Shown: positions 18,626 to 29,849 of the stretch, piece after piece
Layout of the letters: each line of letters opens with the position of its first letter
Numbering within the stretch: position 1 is the first letter of the stretch
From: Clostridium caldaquaticum
GTDB taxonomy: Bacteria > Bacillota > Clostridia > Clostridiales > Clostridiaceae
Assembly: GCF_023806125.1 (NCBI RefSeq)
Contig: NZ_JAMSKT010000023.1
Coordinates: 1-41,928, forward strand
Direction: 5' to 3'
Length of the DNA stretch: 41,928 nt
Position numbers and translations under genes: made by a program
Notes under the pieces: generated by a model
Told to the model about the DNA's origin: nothing
What the model saw: the letters and a program-made list of their open reading frames with translations, nothing else
Database searches by the model: none

Positions 18626-19105
18626 TTACTCTTTTGTATTTATATTAATTATATCTGTTTCTCCCTTATCAACTTTTTGTGCGTTTTTTAAAAGCTCACA
18701 GGACTCCCCTGTACTAAAAACTACAATTACGTCAGTAGATGGCACTTTGCTTTTTATTTTTTCCAAATCAAACTTTATAAGTAAATCTCCAGCTTTCACC
18801 TTTTGACCTTGAACTACAAAAGCCTTAAATCCTTCACCATTAAGATTTACTGTATCAACACCTATATGAATCAGAATTTCAGTACCATTATAAGCTTTAA
18901 TACCAACTGCATGAAAGGTTGGAAAAACTGCCTTAATAATACCATTAACCGGAGAATATACTTCTCCAGTTAATGGCTCTATCGCAAAACCCTGCCCTAA
19001 TGTTTTAGAAGAAAAAACTTCATCTGATACTTCCGTTATATCTTTTAATTTTCCTTTAGCAGGAGATATAACCTCAAATTTTGACTTCTTAAAAAAATTA
19101 AACAT
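18626..19105 (-). CDS. PTS glucose-family EIIA (separate polypeptide)
   Basis: A 159-residue EIIA-Glc (Crr-like) domain protein. The conserved core has PVNGIIKAVFPTFHAVGI with the first active-site histidine, and then [12 protein letters not shown] with the phosphorylated one. It ends soon after the last beta strands. It supplies phosphate to an EIIBC without its own EIIA, and the EIIBC two genes upstream has only B and C domains. The start ATG has AGAGGTTG upstream. Last intact gene of the antiterminator-controlled operon. Confidence 0.92.
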   Translation of the reverse strand: MFNFFKKSKFEVISPAKGKLKDITEVSDEVFSSKTLGQGFAIEPLTGEVYSPVNGIIKAVFPTFHAVGIKAYNGTEILIHIGVDTVNLNGEGFKAFVVQGQKVKAGDLLIKFDLEKIKSKVPSTDVIVVFSTGESCELLKNAQKVDKGETDIININTKE

Positions 19106-19187
19106 CTATTGTCAACCTCTTTTCTGTATTAGATTGATCCGAGCTGCAACTTATATTTCACCTAAAATGCTTAAATACTAAACAATT

Positions 19188-19937
19188 TTATAAATCATCA
19201 TAAGTTATAAGTTCTACTTTTGATTCTTCAAGCCATTTTCTTATATTTGGATCACATACCATATCAACTTCTAGAGGTCTTGGTATAGTAAGTGATGAAT
19301 GCTTTAAAATATAACCATCTAGATATCCTGGATGACAAACATACATATAATACTTGTCATCTTCAGCATTTTCTACTAATTTTTTTAATGATTCATAAGG
19401 ATCATAATCAGGCTTCATGCTGTCCATACTTATGTAAATCTCTTTGCTGGCAATCTTTAATGGTGTTCCGTCTATGGAAAATCCTGAATACTTTAAACCA
19501 TACTTTTCTGCTACAATCTCCAGCCCTTTAAAAAAATTTGTACTTGCAACAGCATGTCCTTCAAAATAACGTGGAGGCTCTCCCACAAGCTCTACAAATC
19601 TTTTATATTGTGCTTCAATTTCCAGTATAACTTCATCTAAAACAACAAAATCTTCCTTTGCCTCACGATATTCCTTCGATGATTTAAATTCACCCTTTTC
19701 ATTTGTAATACTTGGTATTAAATATGGATCTGTAAGCGGTTTACCTACACAGATATTTGTATGCTGTCCAAAGCAAACCTCTGTGCCTTTTAAAAGCTCT
19801 AATCCATGAACAACTAAAGGCATATTCGTCATAACTCCTACACTTTTAATAATGCCTTCTTTTACACTTTTAGCAATACCATAATTAACTCCCTCTGAAT
19901 ATCCTAAGTCATCAGCTCTCATAAGCAATTTTTTCAT
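19188..19937 (-). CDS. chbG: ChbG/YdjC-family carbohydrate deacetylase
   Basis: A 249-residue YdjC-fold protein. It opens with LMRADDLGYSEGVNYGI, whose DD pair is a metal-site signature. It then has FGQHTNICVGKPL with a metal-binding histidine, and YMYVCHPGYLD near the end. Characterised ChbG removes the acetyl group from chitobiose-6-phosphate and related sugars before hydrolysis. Here it follows EIIBC and precedes EIIA, so it should act on an imported, phosphorylated, possibly N-acetylated disaccharide. No glycosidase gene remains in this operon. The family is clear; the substrate is inferred. Confidence 0.85.
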   Translation of the reverse strand: MKKLLMRADDLGYSEGVNYGIAKSVKEGIIKSVGVMTNMPLVVHGLELLKGTEVCFGQHTNICVGKPLTDPYLIPSITNEKGEFKSSKEYREAKEDFVVLDEVILEIEAQYKRFVELVGEPPRYFEGHAVASTNFFKGLEIVAEKYGLKYSGFSIDGTPLKIASKEIYISMDSMKPDYDPYESLKKLVENAEDDKYYMYVCHPGYLDGYILKHSSLTIPRPLEVDMVCDPNIRKWLEESKVELITYDDL

Positions 19938-19967
19938 TTTAATCTTCCTTTCACCCGCATTCTTCTA

Positions 19968-21392
19968 TTATTGCTTTCTAACAATTGGATCATCTTTTTT
20001 AAAACCCAGAAAATACGTAGCTATAGTAGCAGCAACAAAAGCAATAACACTTGAAATACTACCCTGAATTAAGTTTGAAAAGGGACCTCCTGCATAACCA
20101 AGCACAGCAAGTACACTTGCAACAGGAACCATGGTGTAAGCACTTACTCCCATTATAGCAGCATAAAGTCCTCCTGCAAAGCCACCTATCATCATACCTA
20201 CAAACGGACGCTTATACCTCATTCCTATACCATAAAGCCCAGGTTCAGTAACTCCTCCAATAAAACCAGCAATAAGATAACCTACACTAAGACTTTTTTG
20301 TTCTTTTTCTTTAATGCGAAGTGCTGCTCCTAAACACATACCTGAAACAGCAAGGCTGGCTGAAATAGCACCAGGACTTACTAAAGCTTCATGACCAGTG
20401 CTTGTAAACACAAGAATAAGAGCAGAAATTAAAACAACATGCATACCGCTCATTACTAAAAATTCCCACAATGCACCAATAACAGCAATTACAAGAATTC
20501 CAACAAAACCTGATGCCTTAGAAAGTCCTAAAAGTGCATTACAGAAGTAAGTTCCAATGAAAGAACCAGCTGGACCTAAAATACAAAGAGTAATAGGCAG
20601 CATAACAAGTATTGTTAATGATGGTGCAAGAATTGTCTTTAATGTACTGGGTAAATACTTTTTAAAGAATTTTTCAACATACGACATAACAAATACTGAC
20701 ATTATAATCGGTAAAATAGTACTTGAATAATTCTGAGCTTTTGCTGGAATTCCATAAACAGTAAAATAAGTTCCCTTAGCTGCCATATCAACAAAAGTTG
20801 GATGAAGCATTATTGCACCTAAGAACATTCCAATCACAGGTGTAGCGCCAAACTTTTTAGCAGCTGTATATCCAACTACAATTGGGAAAAAATAGAATCC
20901 TGCGTCCCCTACGAAAGTAAACAATTTATATAAATCATTTGATTCACTTATTACCTTAAGCATACTTGGTCCAAGTAATGCTGCAAAAAGCTTAAACATA
21001 GATGCTGCCATCATCAGCGGGATTAAAGGTGTAAGGCAGCCTGCAAGCCCATCGAGTATACTGCTTCCTATAGACTTAAATGTTATTTTCTTTTCTTCCT
21101 TATCAAGATTTTCATTAATTCTTGAACTATTTTCAAAGCCTCCTATTTCACATAAACAGTTGAAAACCTGATCTACAGTCTGTCCAATTATAATCTGCAA
21201 CTGACCTCCAGCCTTCATTACACCTAAAACACCTGGAATTTTTTTAATTTCATCTTGGTCTGGTATACTCTCATCTTTGAGATTAAAACGAAGTCTAGTC
21301 ATACAATGAGTAACTAGTGTGACATTTTCCTTTCCCCCAACCGCCTTTAAAACATCCTCAGCAGTTTTTTGAAACTTTTCATTTTTAGACAT
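19968..21392 (-). CDS. PTS EIIBC, glucose/beta-glucoside superfamily
   Basis: A 474-residue membrane permease. The EIIB domain (about 1-80) has the phosphocysteine in VTHCMTRLRF, followed by GVLGVMKAGGQLQIIIG. EIIC (about 100-465) has around ten membrane segments and the GGVTEPGLYGIG substrate loop. No EIIA domain is fused, but a separate EIIA gene lies downstream. The start is ATG 21392 behind AAGGAGG. The frame is open further upstream, but that part is the RAT/terminator leader, not protein. Expression depends on antitermination at 21422-21494. Family and architecture are firm; the sugar is unknown, though the ChbG neighbour hints at an acetylated one. Confidence 0.9.
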   Translation of the reverse strand: MSKNEKFQKTAEDVLKAVGGKENVTLVTHCMTRLRFNLKDESIPDQDEIKKIPGVLGVMKAGGQLQIIIGQTVDQVFNCLCEIGGFENSSRINENLDKEEKKITFKSIGSSILDGLAGCLTPLIPLMMAASMFKLFAALLGPSMLKVISESNDLYKLFTFVGDAGFYFFPIVVGYTAAKKFGATPVIGMFLGAIMLHPTFVDMAAKGTYFTVYGIPAKAQNYSSTILPIIMSVFVMSYVEKFFKKYLPSTLKTILAPSLTILVMLPITLCILGPAGSFIGTYFCNALLGLSKASGFVGILVIAVIGALWEFLVMSGMHVVLISALILVFTSTGHEALVSPGAISASLAVSGMCLGAALRIKEKEQKSLSVGYLIAGFIGGVTEPGLYGIGMRYKRPFVGMMIGGFAGGLYAAIMGVSAYTMVPVASVLAVLGYAGGPFSNLIQGSISSVIAFVAATIATYFLGFKKDDPIVRKQ

Positions 21393-21421
21393 CTTTTTTT
21401 TCCTCCTTATTATTTTTAAAT

Positions 21422-21467
21422 AAAAAAACCCAAACCAATATGATTTTATTCTCACATCAGTTTTGGG
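21422..21467 (-). terminator. Leader terminator of the EIIBC-ChbG-EIIA operon
   Basis: On the minus strand CCCAAAACTGAT pairs imperfectly with the ATATTGGTTTGGG segment and is followed by T7. It overlaps the 3' half of the RAT, so RAT folding and terminator folding are mutually exclusive. Confidence 0.85.
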
Positions 21468-21494
21468 TAATGCCTCCATTACGAGTAACAATCC
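21462..21494 (-). promoter_or_regulatory. RAT antiterminator site before EIIBC
   Basis: The minus strand begins with GGATTGTTACT and continues to GAGGCATTACC, the layout of a ribonucleic antiterminator bound by LicT/BglG proteins. It starts directly at the stop codon of the antiterminator gene, so the operon has an internal switch. Confidence 0.85.
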
Positions 21495-22328
21495 TTAATC
21501 TTTAATTATTATATTATTAATCATTCTACTAATATGCATCATCAAATAAAGAATTTCATTTTCTGAGCTTTTATCCCCAAGTTTCTCATCAATAAAATTC
21601 CCTATCATATAAGCACATTCATAAACCTTCGGATACTTTTCTTTCATAGCTTCAATAATTGAAGTATTATCATCCATAAACTGTTTTTTCTCTTTAATCC
21701 TTTTTAAATAATATCTAAAATGCATAGCAAATCTGTTATAATTAAAACCATTTCTATCTATTGATACGGAAAAAAAGCTTTCAATCTTATAAGCTGCTTC
21801 TTCAATTAACGCTTCTGTATCTGGTCCTTCTTCTGGTTCCTTTTCTTCCTCTGCATTAACAAAATGCATAGCTATACTTGTGATTTCACTATCTGGAAGT
21901 TTCACATAAAGTTTTTCCTGGATTAATTTGATTGCATATCTTCCAAGTTCAGTTTCCTTTGGATATAACTGCTCCACATCATAGGAAAACAGCATCTGCA
22001 TTTTTTTATACTTTTTCATTCGCATAATTGCAAAATTAATATGATCCGCCAAACCAACTACCAAATTAGGATTCAAATTGCATTTTAATGTTGACTGAGC
22101 CTTGTGCACAAGCAGTGCAGAAACCTCAAATATATTTTCAGGAATCTCTCCAATCAAATTATATAAACTGCTGTCAATTCTATAGAAGGTCATTGAAATT
22201 AAGCTTAAATCCGAAAGCTCATAAGGCATCGCAGGAAAACCAATTCCTTTTCCAAAAGCAATTAATTCTTTATTTTTACTATCAACACATATTGCTACAT
22301 TGTTGTTAATCTTTTTAACGACCCTCAT
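21495..22328 (-). CDS. BglG/LicT-family transcriptional antiterminator
   Basis: A 277-residue RNA-binding antiterminator. The CAT domain (1-55) has KKINNNVAICVD and KGIGFP. PRD1 (about 65-165) has VGLADHINFAI, and PRD2 (about 175-277) has NRFAMHFRYYLKRI and MMHISRM with regulatory histidines. When dephosphorylated at PRD1 by its EII and phosphorylated at PRD2 by HPr, such proteins bind RAT RNA and prevent termination. It has a RAT in its own leader (22391-22417) and another directly downstream, so it should control itself and the EIIBC-ChbG-EIIA genes. ATG start with AAAAGGAG. Confidence 0.92.
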   Translation of the reverse strand: MRVVKKINNNVAICVDSKNKELIAFGKGIGFPAMPYELSDLSLISMTFYRIDSSLYNLIGEIPENIFEVSALLVHKAQSTLKCNLNPNLVVGLADHINFAIMRMKKYKKMQMLFSYDVEQLYPKETELGRYAIKLIQEKLYVKLPDSEITSIAMHFVNAEEEKEPEEGPDTEALIEEAAYKIESFFSVSIDRNGFNYNRFAMHFRYYLKRIKEKKQFMDDNTSIIEAMKEKYPKVYECAYMIGNFIDEKLGDKSSENEILYLMMHISRMINNIIIKD

Positions 22329-22359
22329 ATCTGACTCCTTTTAAGTTTATTCAAAAAAC

Positions 22360-22408
22360 AAAAAACTCCCTGAAACATACCAGTAAAGACAGGTAATGCC
22401 TCAAAGAG
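22360..22408 (-). terminator. Leader terminator of the second antiterminator gene
   Basis: On the minus strand the RAT 3' half, TTGAGGCATTACC, pairs (with G-U pairs) with GGTATGTTTCAGGGAG, followed by T6. This is the classical RAT/terminator overlap. Confidence 0.8.
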
Positions 22409-22417
22409 TAACAATCC
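22391..22417 (-). promoter_or_regulatory. RAT antiterminator site before the second antiterminator gene
   Basis: Minus-strand GGATTGTTACT at 22417-22407 leads into GAGGCATTACC. It lies within a few bases of the predicted transcription start and shares the GAGGCATTACC half with the downstream RAT of the same module. Confidence 0.85.
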
Positions 22418-22426
22418 TTGTCTATT

Positions 22427-22455
22427 ATTTTAGCGTACGTTTACACTAATGTCAA
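22427..22455 (-). promoter_or_regulatory. SigA promoter with cre-like spacer, second antiterminator module
   Basis: TTGACA (22455-22450), a 17-bp spacer, and TAAAAT (22432-22427). The spacer contains TGTAAACGTACGCT (22445-22432), matching the cre pattern at about 12 of 14 positions, so CcpA could occlude this promoter. Confidence 0.72.
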
Positions 22456-22538
22456 TATACTGTATTAACTTTTTAATATACCGATAAAACTAATGCTGTT
22501 AAAACTCAAAAAAAATTTAAAGCAATAAAAGCCGAAAT

Positions 22539-22570
22539 AAAAGGACGGTAAAAAATTAACCGCCCTTTTA
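22539..22570 (-). terminator. Terminator after pgmB
   Basis: AAAGGGCGGTTAA pairs with TTACCGTCCTTT on the minus strand, with a T-rich tail, immediately after the pgmB stop codon. It separates the two antitermination modules. Confidence 0.8.
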
Positions 22571-23212
22571 TTATATTATTTCATTAATATCAACTACAGA
22601 CAAGTCTTTTGCTCTAAAGGTAGCTTTTTCATTGTTTGATGCAAAACCTACTCCTAAAACTTTCATTCCCCCAGCTAATGCAGCTTCCACTCCTGCATCT
22701 GCATCTTCCACAACCAGACAGTCTTCAGGCTGAATGTTCAGCTTTTTAGCTGCAAGTAAGAATACTTCTGGGTCTGGCTTGCTGTTTTTTATTTCATTCC
22801 CATCAGCTACAGCATCAAAATAACTGCCTAAGCCTATCTTCTCTAATATAAATGGGGTATTCTTGCTGGAAGAACCTATAGCAATTTTTATGTTTCTTTC
22901 TTTTAACTGTTCCAATACTTTCATAACTCCAGTTAAAATATCTGCAGGAGAGAGATTATTTAAAAGCTCTCTATAAAAATCATTTTTTATTTGAGCTAAA
23001 TTAAGCTTTTCTGCTTCACTATACTGTTTTTCTGCCCTTTTTAAAATAATCTCCAAGCTTTCCATACGGCTTACTCCGCGAAGATTTTCATTAATCTCTC
23101 TGTCAAAATATATGCCTTCTTCATCAGCAATCTTCTTCCAAGCCTGATAATGATACTCATCTGTAGATACTATAACTCCGTCTAAATCAAAAATTACTGC
23201 TCTTATACTCAT
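22571..23212 (-). CDS. pgmB: Beta-phosphoglucomutase (HAD family)
   Basis: A 213-residue HAD phosphomutase that interconverts beta-glucose-1-phosphate and glucose-6-phosphate. Motif I is FDLDGVIVSTDEYHYQAW, with the nucleophile Asp and the acid/base Asp. The cap has LRGVSRMESLEIIL, motif II is IAIGSSSKN, and motif III/IV is NSKPDPEVF plus VVEDADAGVEAA. Length and motifs fit PgmB. It is the last gene of the LicT-EIIBCA-GH1 operon. A phosphorylase that would make beta-G1P is not present in the window, so its physiological substrate here is open; it could act on other sugar phosphates. Confidence 0.88.
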   Translation of the reverse strand: MSIRAVIFDLDGVIVSTDEYHYQAWKKIADEEGIYFDREINENLRGVSRMESLEIILKRAEKQYSEAEKLNLAQIKNDFYRELLNNLSPADILTGVMKVLEQLKERNIKIAIGSSSKNTPFILEKIGLGSYFDAVADGNEIKNSKPDPEVFLLAAKKLNIQPEDCLVVEDADAGVEAALAGGMKVLGVGFASNNEKATFRAKDLSVVDINEII

Positions 23213-23325
23213 TAATTCACTTCCTATTCTAAAACCTTAGTAATATGTCTATTTTATCAAAATATTTCTAAATTAGGAAGAGTGAATTTAGTTATAACCT
23301 AGGTTACATCTGATTTACAAACTTT

Positions 23326-24804
<1,479 letters not shown>

Positions 24805-24864
24805 TTAAAACAGCAGATTAAAATAAATCATATCTGCTGTTTTGTAAAGTGTTCAATATTTTAT

Positions 24865-26814
<1,950 letters not shown>

Positions 26815-26820
26815 TTATAT

Positions 26821-26876
26821 AAAAAGCGAGACCAAACAGAAAGTATAATTTTTATACTTTCTAGGTTGGTCTCGCC
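26821..26876 (-). terminator. Leader terminator of the EIIBCA-GH1-pgmB genes
   Basis: A long hairpin in which GCGAGACCAA and AGAAAGTATAA pair with TTATACTTTCT and TTGGTCTCGC, followed by T5 on the minus strand. Its 5' arm overlaps the RAT. Confidence 0.88.
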
Positions 26877-26896
26877 TGCATTACCAGTAACAATCC
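26863..26896 (-). promoter_or_regulatory. RAT antiterminator site before EIIBCA
   Basis: Minus strand GGATTGTTACTGGTAATG continues to CAGGCGAGACC, the RAT layout. It overlaps the 5' arm of the terminator and lies 15 bases after the antiterminator stop codon. Confidence 0.88.
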
Positions 26897-26910
26897 AAAA
26901 ATTATTCAGT

Positions 26911-27738
26911 TTATCTTTGAGTAACACGCTGAATATGAATAGTTAGATATAACTTTTCTTCATCTGACAGCTCAGTTTCTAAATATTTTTCTATCTTAAG
27001 CATACAGTCATAGGCTTTTTTATACTTTGTTTTAACTTTCCTCAAAAGATAATCATCTTCTGCTTCAGCTGTTTCTTTTTTATTCAGCCTTTGGAAAAAG
27101 AATCTTAAATGTGTAATAAATCTTTCATAACTTATTGATTTTTCATTAAGTGTAATACCATAAGTATAAGTTACAATATTTAAAATATCCTGTATTTTCT
27201 TCGTCTGCTCAGCTATATTTTCCATGTTATTGTAGGAACTATTAACCTGAGCATTAATTAAATGAAGAGCTATATTACCTGCTTCATCTTCAGGAAGCTT
27301 TTTACCAAGTTCCTCTTCAATGAACTCAAGTGCTTTTAAACCAATTTGAAATTCCTTAGGATAAAATTTCTTAATTTCCCAGATCAGCGGATTAAGATTT
27401 TTTAAACCTTCATTGTACATCTTAAAGGTATTGTATATATGATCAGTGAGAGTTACATATATATAATCATTTAGTCTGGCATCTAACATATTTTTTGCAT
27501 ATTCAATGATGTCATAACATAATGAAACATATTCGGAAGGAACATCTTCCAATAATAATTTAAATTTTTCAGAAGCATCTTTTTGTTTAAGAATAAAGGT
27601 TTTCTCGATTAGATTTTTGTCTACCTTTTCGCCTATACTCTTTTTAAATGCTATTCCGCAACCCATAATAACTAATTCACGATTATCTGCATCCTTAGCT
27701 ACAATGGCATTATTATTAAATATTTTTTTTATTATCAT
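26911..27738 (-). CDS. licT: LicT/BglG-family transcriptional antiterminator
   Basis: A 275-residue antiterminator. CAT RNA-binding domain (1-55) has IKKIFNNNAIVAKD. PRD1 (about 65-170) has VTLTDHIYNTFKMY and NIALHLINAQ. PRD2 (about 175-275) has ERFITHLRFFFQRL and LTIHIQR; the histidines are sites for PTS phosphorylation. It should read the RAT in its own leader and the one in front of EIIBCA. ATG start with AAGGAGAGGAGG. It is transcribed from a consensus SigA promoter at 27895-27923. Confidence 0.93.
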   Translation of the reverse strand: MIIKKIFNNNAIVAKDADNRELVIMGCGIAFKKSIGEKVDKNLIEKTFILKQKDASEKFKLLLEDVPSEYVSLCYDIIEYAKNMLDARLNDYIYVTLTDHIYNTFKMYNEGLKNLNPLIWEIKKFYPKEFQIGLKALEFIEEELGKKLPEDEAGNIALHLINAQVNSSYNNMENIAEQTKKIQDILNIVTYTYGITLNEKSISYERFITHLRFFFQRLNKKETAEAEDDYLLRKVKTKYKKAYDCMLKIEKYLETELSDEEKLYLTIHIQRVTQR

Positions 27739-27783
27739 TCTATCCTCCTCTCCTTAATCATATATGTTAATTTTAAAAAAACA

Positions 27784-27838
27784 AAAACCTCAGATCATAA
27801 GAAGAAAAATAAAATAAATCTCTTCTTATATTCTAAGG
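27784..27838 (-). terminator. Leader terminator of licT
   Basis: ACCTTAGAATATAAGAAGA pairs with TCTTCTTATGATCTGAGGT (some mismatches) on the minus strand, followed by T5. The first arm begins within the RAT. Confidence 0.82.
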
Positions 27839-27866
27839 TATCGCCTGATCTAGTCAGTAACAATCC
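27836..27866 (-). promoter_or_regulatory. RAT antiterminator site before licT
   Basis: Minus-strand GGATTGTTACT at 27866 downwards leads into CAGGCGATACC. The same CAGGCGA half occurs in the RAT before EIIBCA but not in the two RATs of the neighbouring module. Confidence 0.85.
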
Positions 27867-27894
27867 AAAATTTATAATCGTTTTCCTGCTTATA

Positions 27895-27923
27895 ATATTA
27901 CTTTATTTTAAATTGGTTGTCAA
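27895..27923 (-). promoter_or_regulatory. SigA promoter of licT
   Basis: TTGACA (27923-27918), a 17-bp spacer and TAATAT (27900-27895) on the minus strand. No clear terminator separates it from the upstream buk gene (27965), so read-through from the buk operon into the licT leader is possible. Confidence 0.75.
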
Positions 27924-27964
27924 TATTTTTTTGTAACTAGATAGGCAGATTATTTAAAATTAAT

Positions 27965-29032
27965 TTATTCAGTATATTCTCTGCTTTCTTCTTCACCTCT
28001 AAGCACTCTTAGCGTTCCAAGTGCAAGAGATTCCATTTCATTTTCTCCTGGCATTATTACAACAGGAGCAATAAACTGAACTCTTTTCTTAATCCAGGAA
28101 GTTAGTGTTTCTGAATAAGCAATTCCACCAGTAAGAATAATTACATCTACATTACCTTCCACTACTGTAGCTAAATCTCCAATACCTTTGGCTACCTGAT
28201 AAGCCATTGCTTCATATATAAGCTTTGCATATTCATCCCCGTTATCTATTCTCTTTTGGACTTCTCTTGCATCTACTGTATTAAGATAAGATTTTAAGCC
28301 GCCGTTTCCTCTAAGCATTTTGTGCATAGTTCTTGCATCATACTTGCCAGAAAAGCAAAGGTCAATAAGATCATGACAAGGTACTCTTCCTGATCTTTCA
28401 GGTGAGAAAGGTCCTTCATCATCTGTCAAAACATCTACCATTCTTCCTTTTTCGTGAACAGTAATAGATATTCCTCCACCTAAATGAGCTACAACAAAAT
28501 TCATATCGGAGTATTTCTTTCCCTGCTCTTTAGCATACTTAATAGCCATTGCTCTTGAATTTAGGGCATGACTTGTGCTTGTTCTTTCTATTTGTATAAT
28601 ACCGGAAATTCTAGCAATATCTTTAAGTTCATCTACTCTTACAGAGTCATATATATAAGCATTAACTCCTATAGTGTTAGCAATTTCGTAAGCTATTAAT
28701 GCACCTAAATTTGATGCATGCTCTATAACCGGATTATTTTTAAGCCTGCATGCCATAACTTCATTGACTCTATAAGCTCCTGATTTTACTTTAGGAAGCA
28801 TTCCTCCTCTTCCAACTACTGCAGATAATTCATTAACATTATATCCATTTTCCTTTAGAAAGGAAAGTACCACATCTTTTCTCATTTCGAATTGATCCTG
28901 AATTCTTTCATACTTTTCTATTTCTTCTGCAGTATGATCAAGAGTTTTAACAAATATTTGTTTTTCATCTTCGTATAATGCTATTTTTGTTGATGTAGAT
29001 CCTGGATTAATAGCTAATATTTTATAACTCAT
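27965..29032 (-). CDS. buk: Butyrate kinase
   Basis: A 355-residue ASKHA-family acyl kinase, the usual length for butyrate kinase. It converts acyl-phosphate plus ADP to free acid plus ATP. It has LAINPGSTSTKIALYED at the N-terminus, VVAHLGGGISITVH in the phosphate-binding region, FSPERSGRVP, and the adenosine motif VIILTGGIAYSE. ATG 29032 is chosen for its ACAGGAGGG site; an in-frame ATG ten codons upstream lies at the edge of a palindrome. It is the last gene of the ptb-oxidoreductase operon. Given the 2-oxoacid oxidoreductase, branched acyl groups such as isobutyryl or isovaleryl are as likely as butyryl. Confidence 0.93.
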   Translation of the reverse strand: MSYKILAINPGSTSTKIALYEDEKQIFVKTLDHTAEEIEKYERIQDQFEMRKDVVLSFLKENGYNVNELSAVVGRGGMLPKVKSGAYRVNEVMACRLKNNPVIEHASNLGALIAYEIANTIGVNAYIYDSVRVDELKDIARISGIIQIERTSTSHALNSRAMAIKYAKEQGKKYSDMNFVVAHLGGGISITVHEKGRMVDVLTDDEGPFSPERSGRVPCHDLIDLCFSGKYDARTMHKMLRGNGGLKSYLNTVDAREVQKRIDNGDEYAKLIYEAMAYQVAKGIGDLATVVEGNVDVIILTGGIAYSETLTSWIKKRVQFIAPVVIMPGENEMESLALGTLRVLRGEEESREYTE

Positions 29033-29059
29033 TTTTCCCTCCTGTATTTCTTTAAAGCA

Positions 29060-29082
29060 CATAACAATTATTAATTGTTATG
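29060..29082. repeat. 23-bp perfect palindrome upstream of buk
   Basis: Arms CATAACAATTA and TAATTGTTATG (minus strand) with one central base. It lies between the membrane-protein gene and buk, and between two AATACAGGAGG copies on the minus strand. It could be an operator or an mRNA hairpin acting on buk translation. Confidence 0.6.
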
Positions 29083-29103
29083 CCTCCTGTATTTTAATAT
29101 ATT

Positions 29104-29781
29104 TCAGCAAAGCTGCTGAGCAGGCTGTGTCTTTTCCCCTTTACCTTTTTTAGCAAGTGCAAGCAGAAGCCCTAAAGCTATAGATAAAAATGCTGAAACA
29201 AGAACTCTATATTGCCCTGGCAATAAGAAAACTATTGTGTGAGCAGGTATCCAGAAGAATGGACACGTTTTTAACCAGCTGAATTCAACTAATGAATTCC
29301 AGTCATTTTTTGCTATAAGTTCTTTTAAAGTTACTTTTTCGCCCTTTTTCTCATATTTTGTATCTATATACATGTCTGTAAATCTATGAAATGCCATCAT
29401 CATTGGTCCAAAAGTGACATTCATTACTGCACTGCCAAAGAAAGCCTGCGCTAAAACCGATCCTTTAAATGGAAGTCTTCCTGCTGCCTGAGCAGCTGCA
29501 GCTCCACCCATGAATAATGTAAAAACAAGAGTTACCATCATTCCTATAATTCCCCATATAATAGCTTTATAAATAGCTCCTGTAGGCATTTTCCATTCAC
29601 CTTTTAAAACTCTTGCTCCAAGCATGTCTCCCATAGTTGCTAATATGGAAAATTTTATAAATCCTCCTATATAAGGATGGGTCTCAGTAGCTAAAATAAA
29701 TGCTGCACGGGAAGATGGTACTACAAGTATAACTACCCAGACTAAAAGTGCCAGTGCCCAGTATAAATCTCCTTTTTTCAA
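29104..29781 (-). CDS. Mpv17/PMP22-like integral membrane protein (tentative)
   Basis: A 225-residue protein with about four to five membrane segments. Several blocks recall the eukaryotic-type Mpv17/PMP22 fold: LATMGDMLGARV early on, FGPMMMAFHRFTDMYI in the middle (compare GP..H..Y..LD), and WLKTCPFFWIPAHTIVFLLP with QYRVL near the end (compare W..WP..Q..NF..VP...R). Mpv17 relatives are small membrane channels of debated function. Its place between the oxidoreductase gamma subunit and butyrate kinase suggests a role in moving substrates or products such as branched-chain acids. The start is TTG with an AAAGGAGTG site. The homology call is by eye and needs profile confirmation. Confidence 0.6.
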   Translation of the reverse strand: MKKGDLYWALALLVWVVILVVPSSRAAFILATETHPYIGGFIKFSILATMGDMLGARVLKGEWKMPTGAIYKAIIWGIIGMMVTLVFTLFMGGAAAAQAAGRLPFKGSVLAQAFFGSAVMNVTFGPMMMAFHRFTDMYIDTKYEKKGEKVTLKELIAKNDWNSLVEFSWLKTCPFFWIPAHTIVFLLPGQYRVLVSAFLSIALGLLLALAKKGKGEKTQPAQQLC

Positions 29782-29849
29782 TCAAAATCACTCCTTTGAA
29801 GTCTGTACAAATAATATCACCTAAAAGCAATAAACGCTTCTTATATTTT

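Noticed and set aside
21393-21491. An N-terminal extension of EIIBC by 33 residues
   Set aside because: These codons lie in the RAT/terminator leader. ATG 21392 has a strong AAGGAGG site and matches the usual EIIB start.
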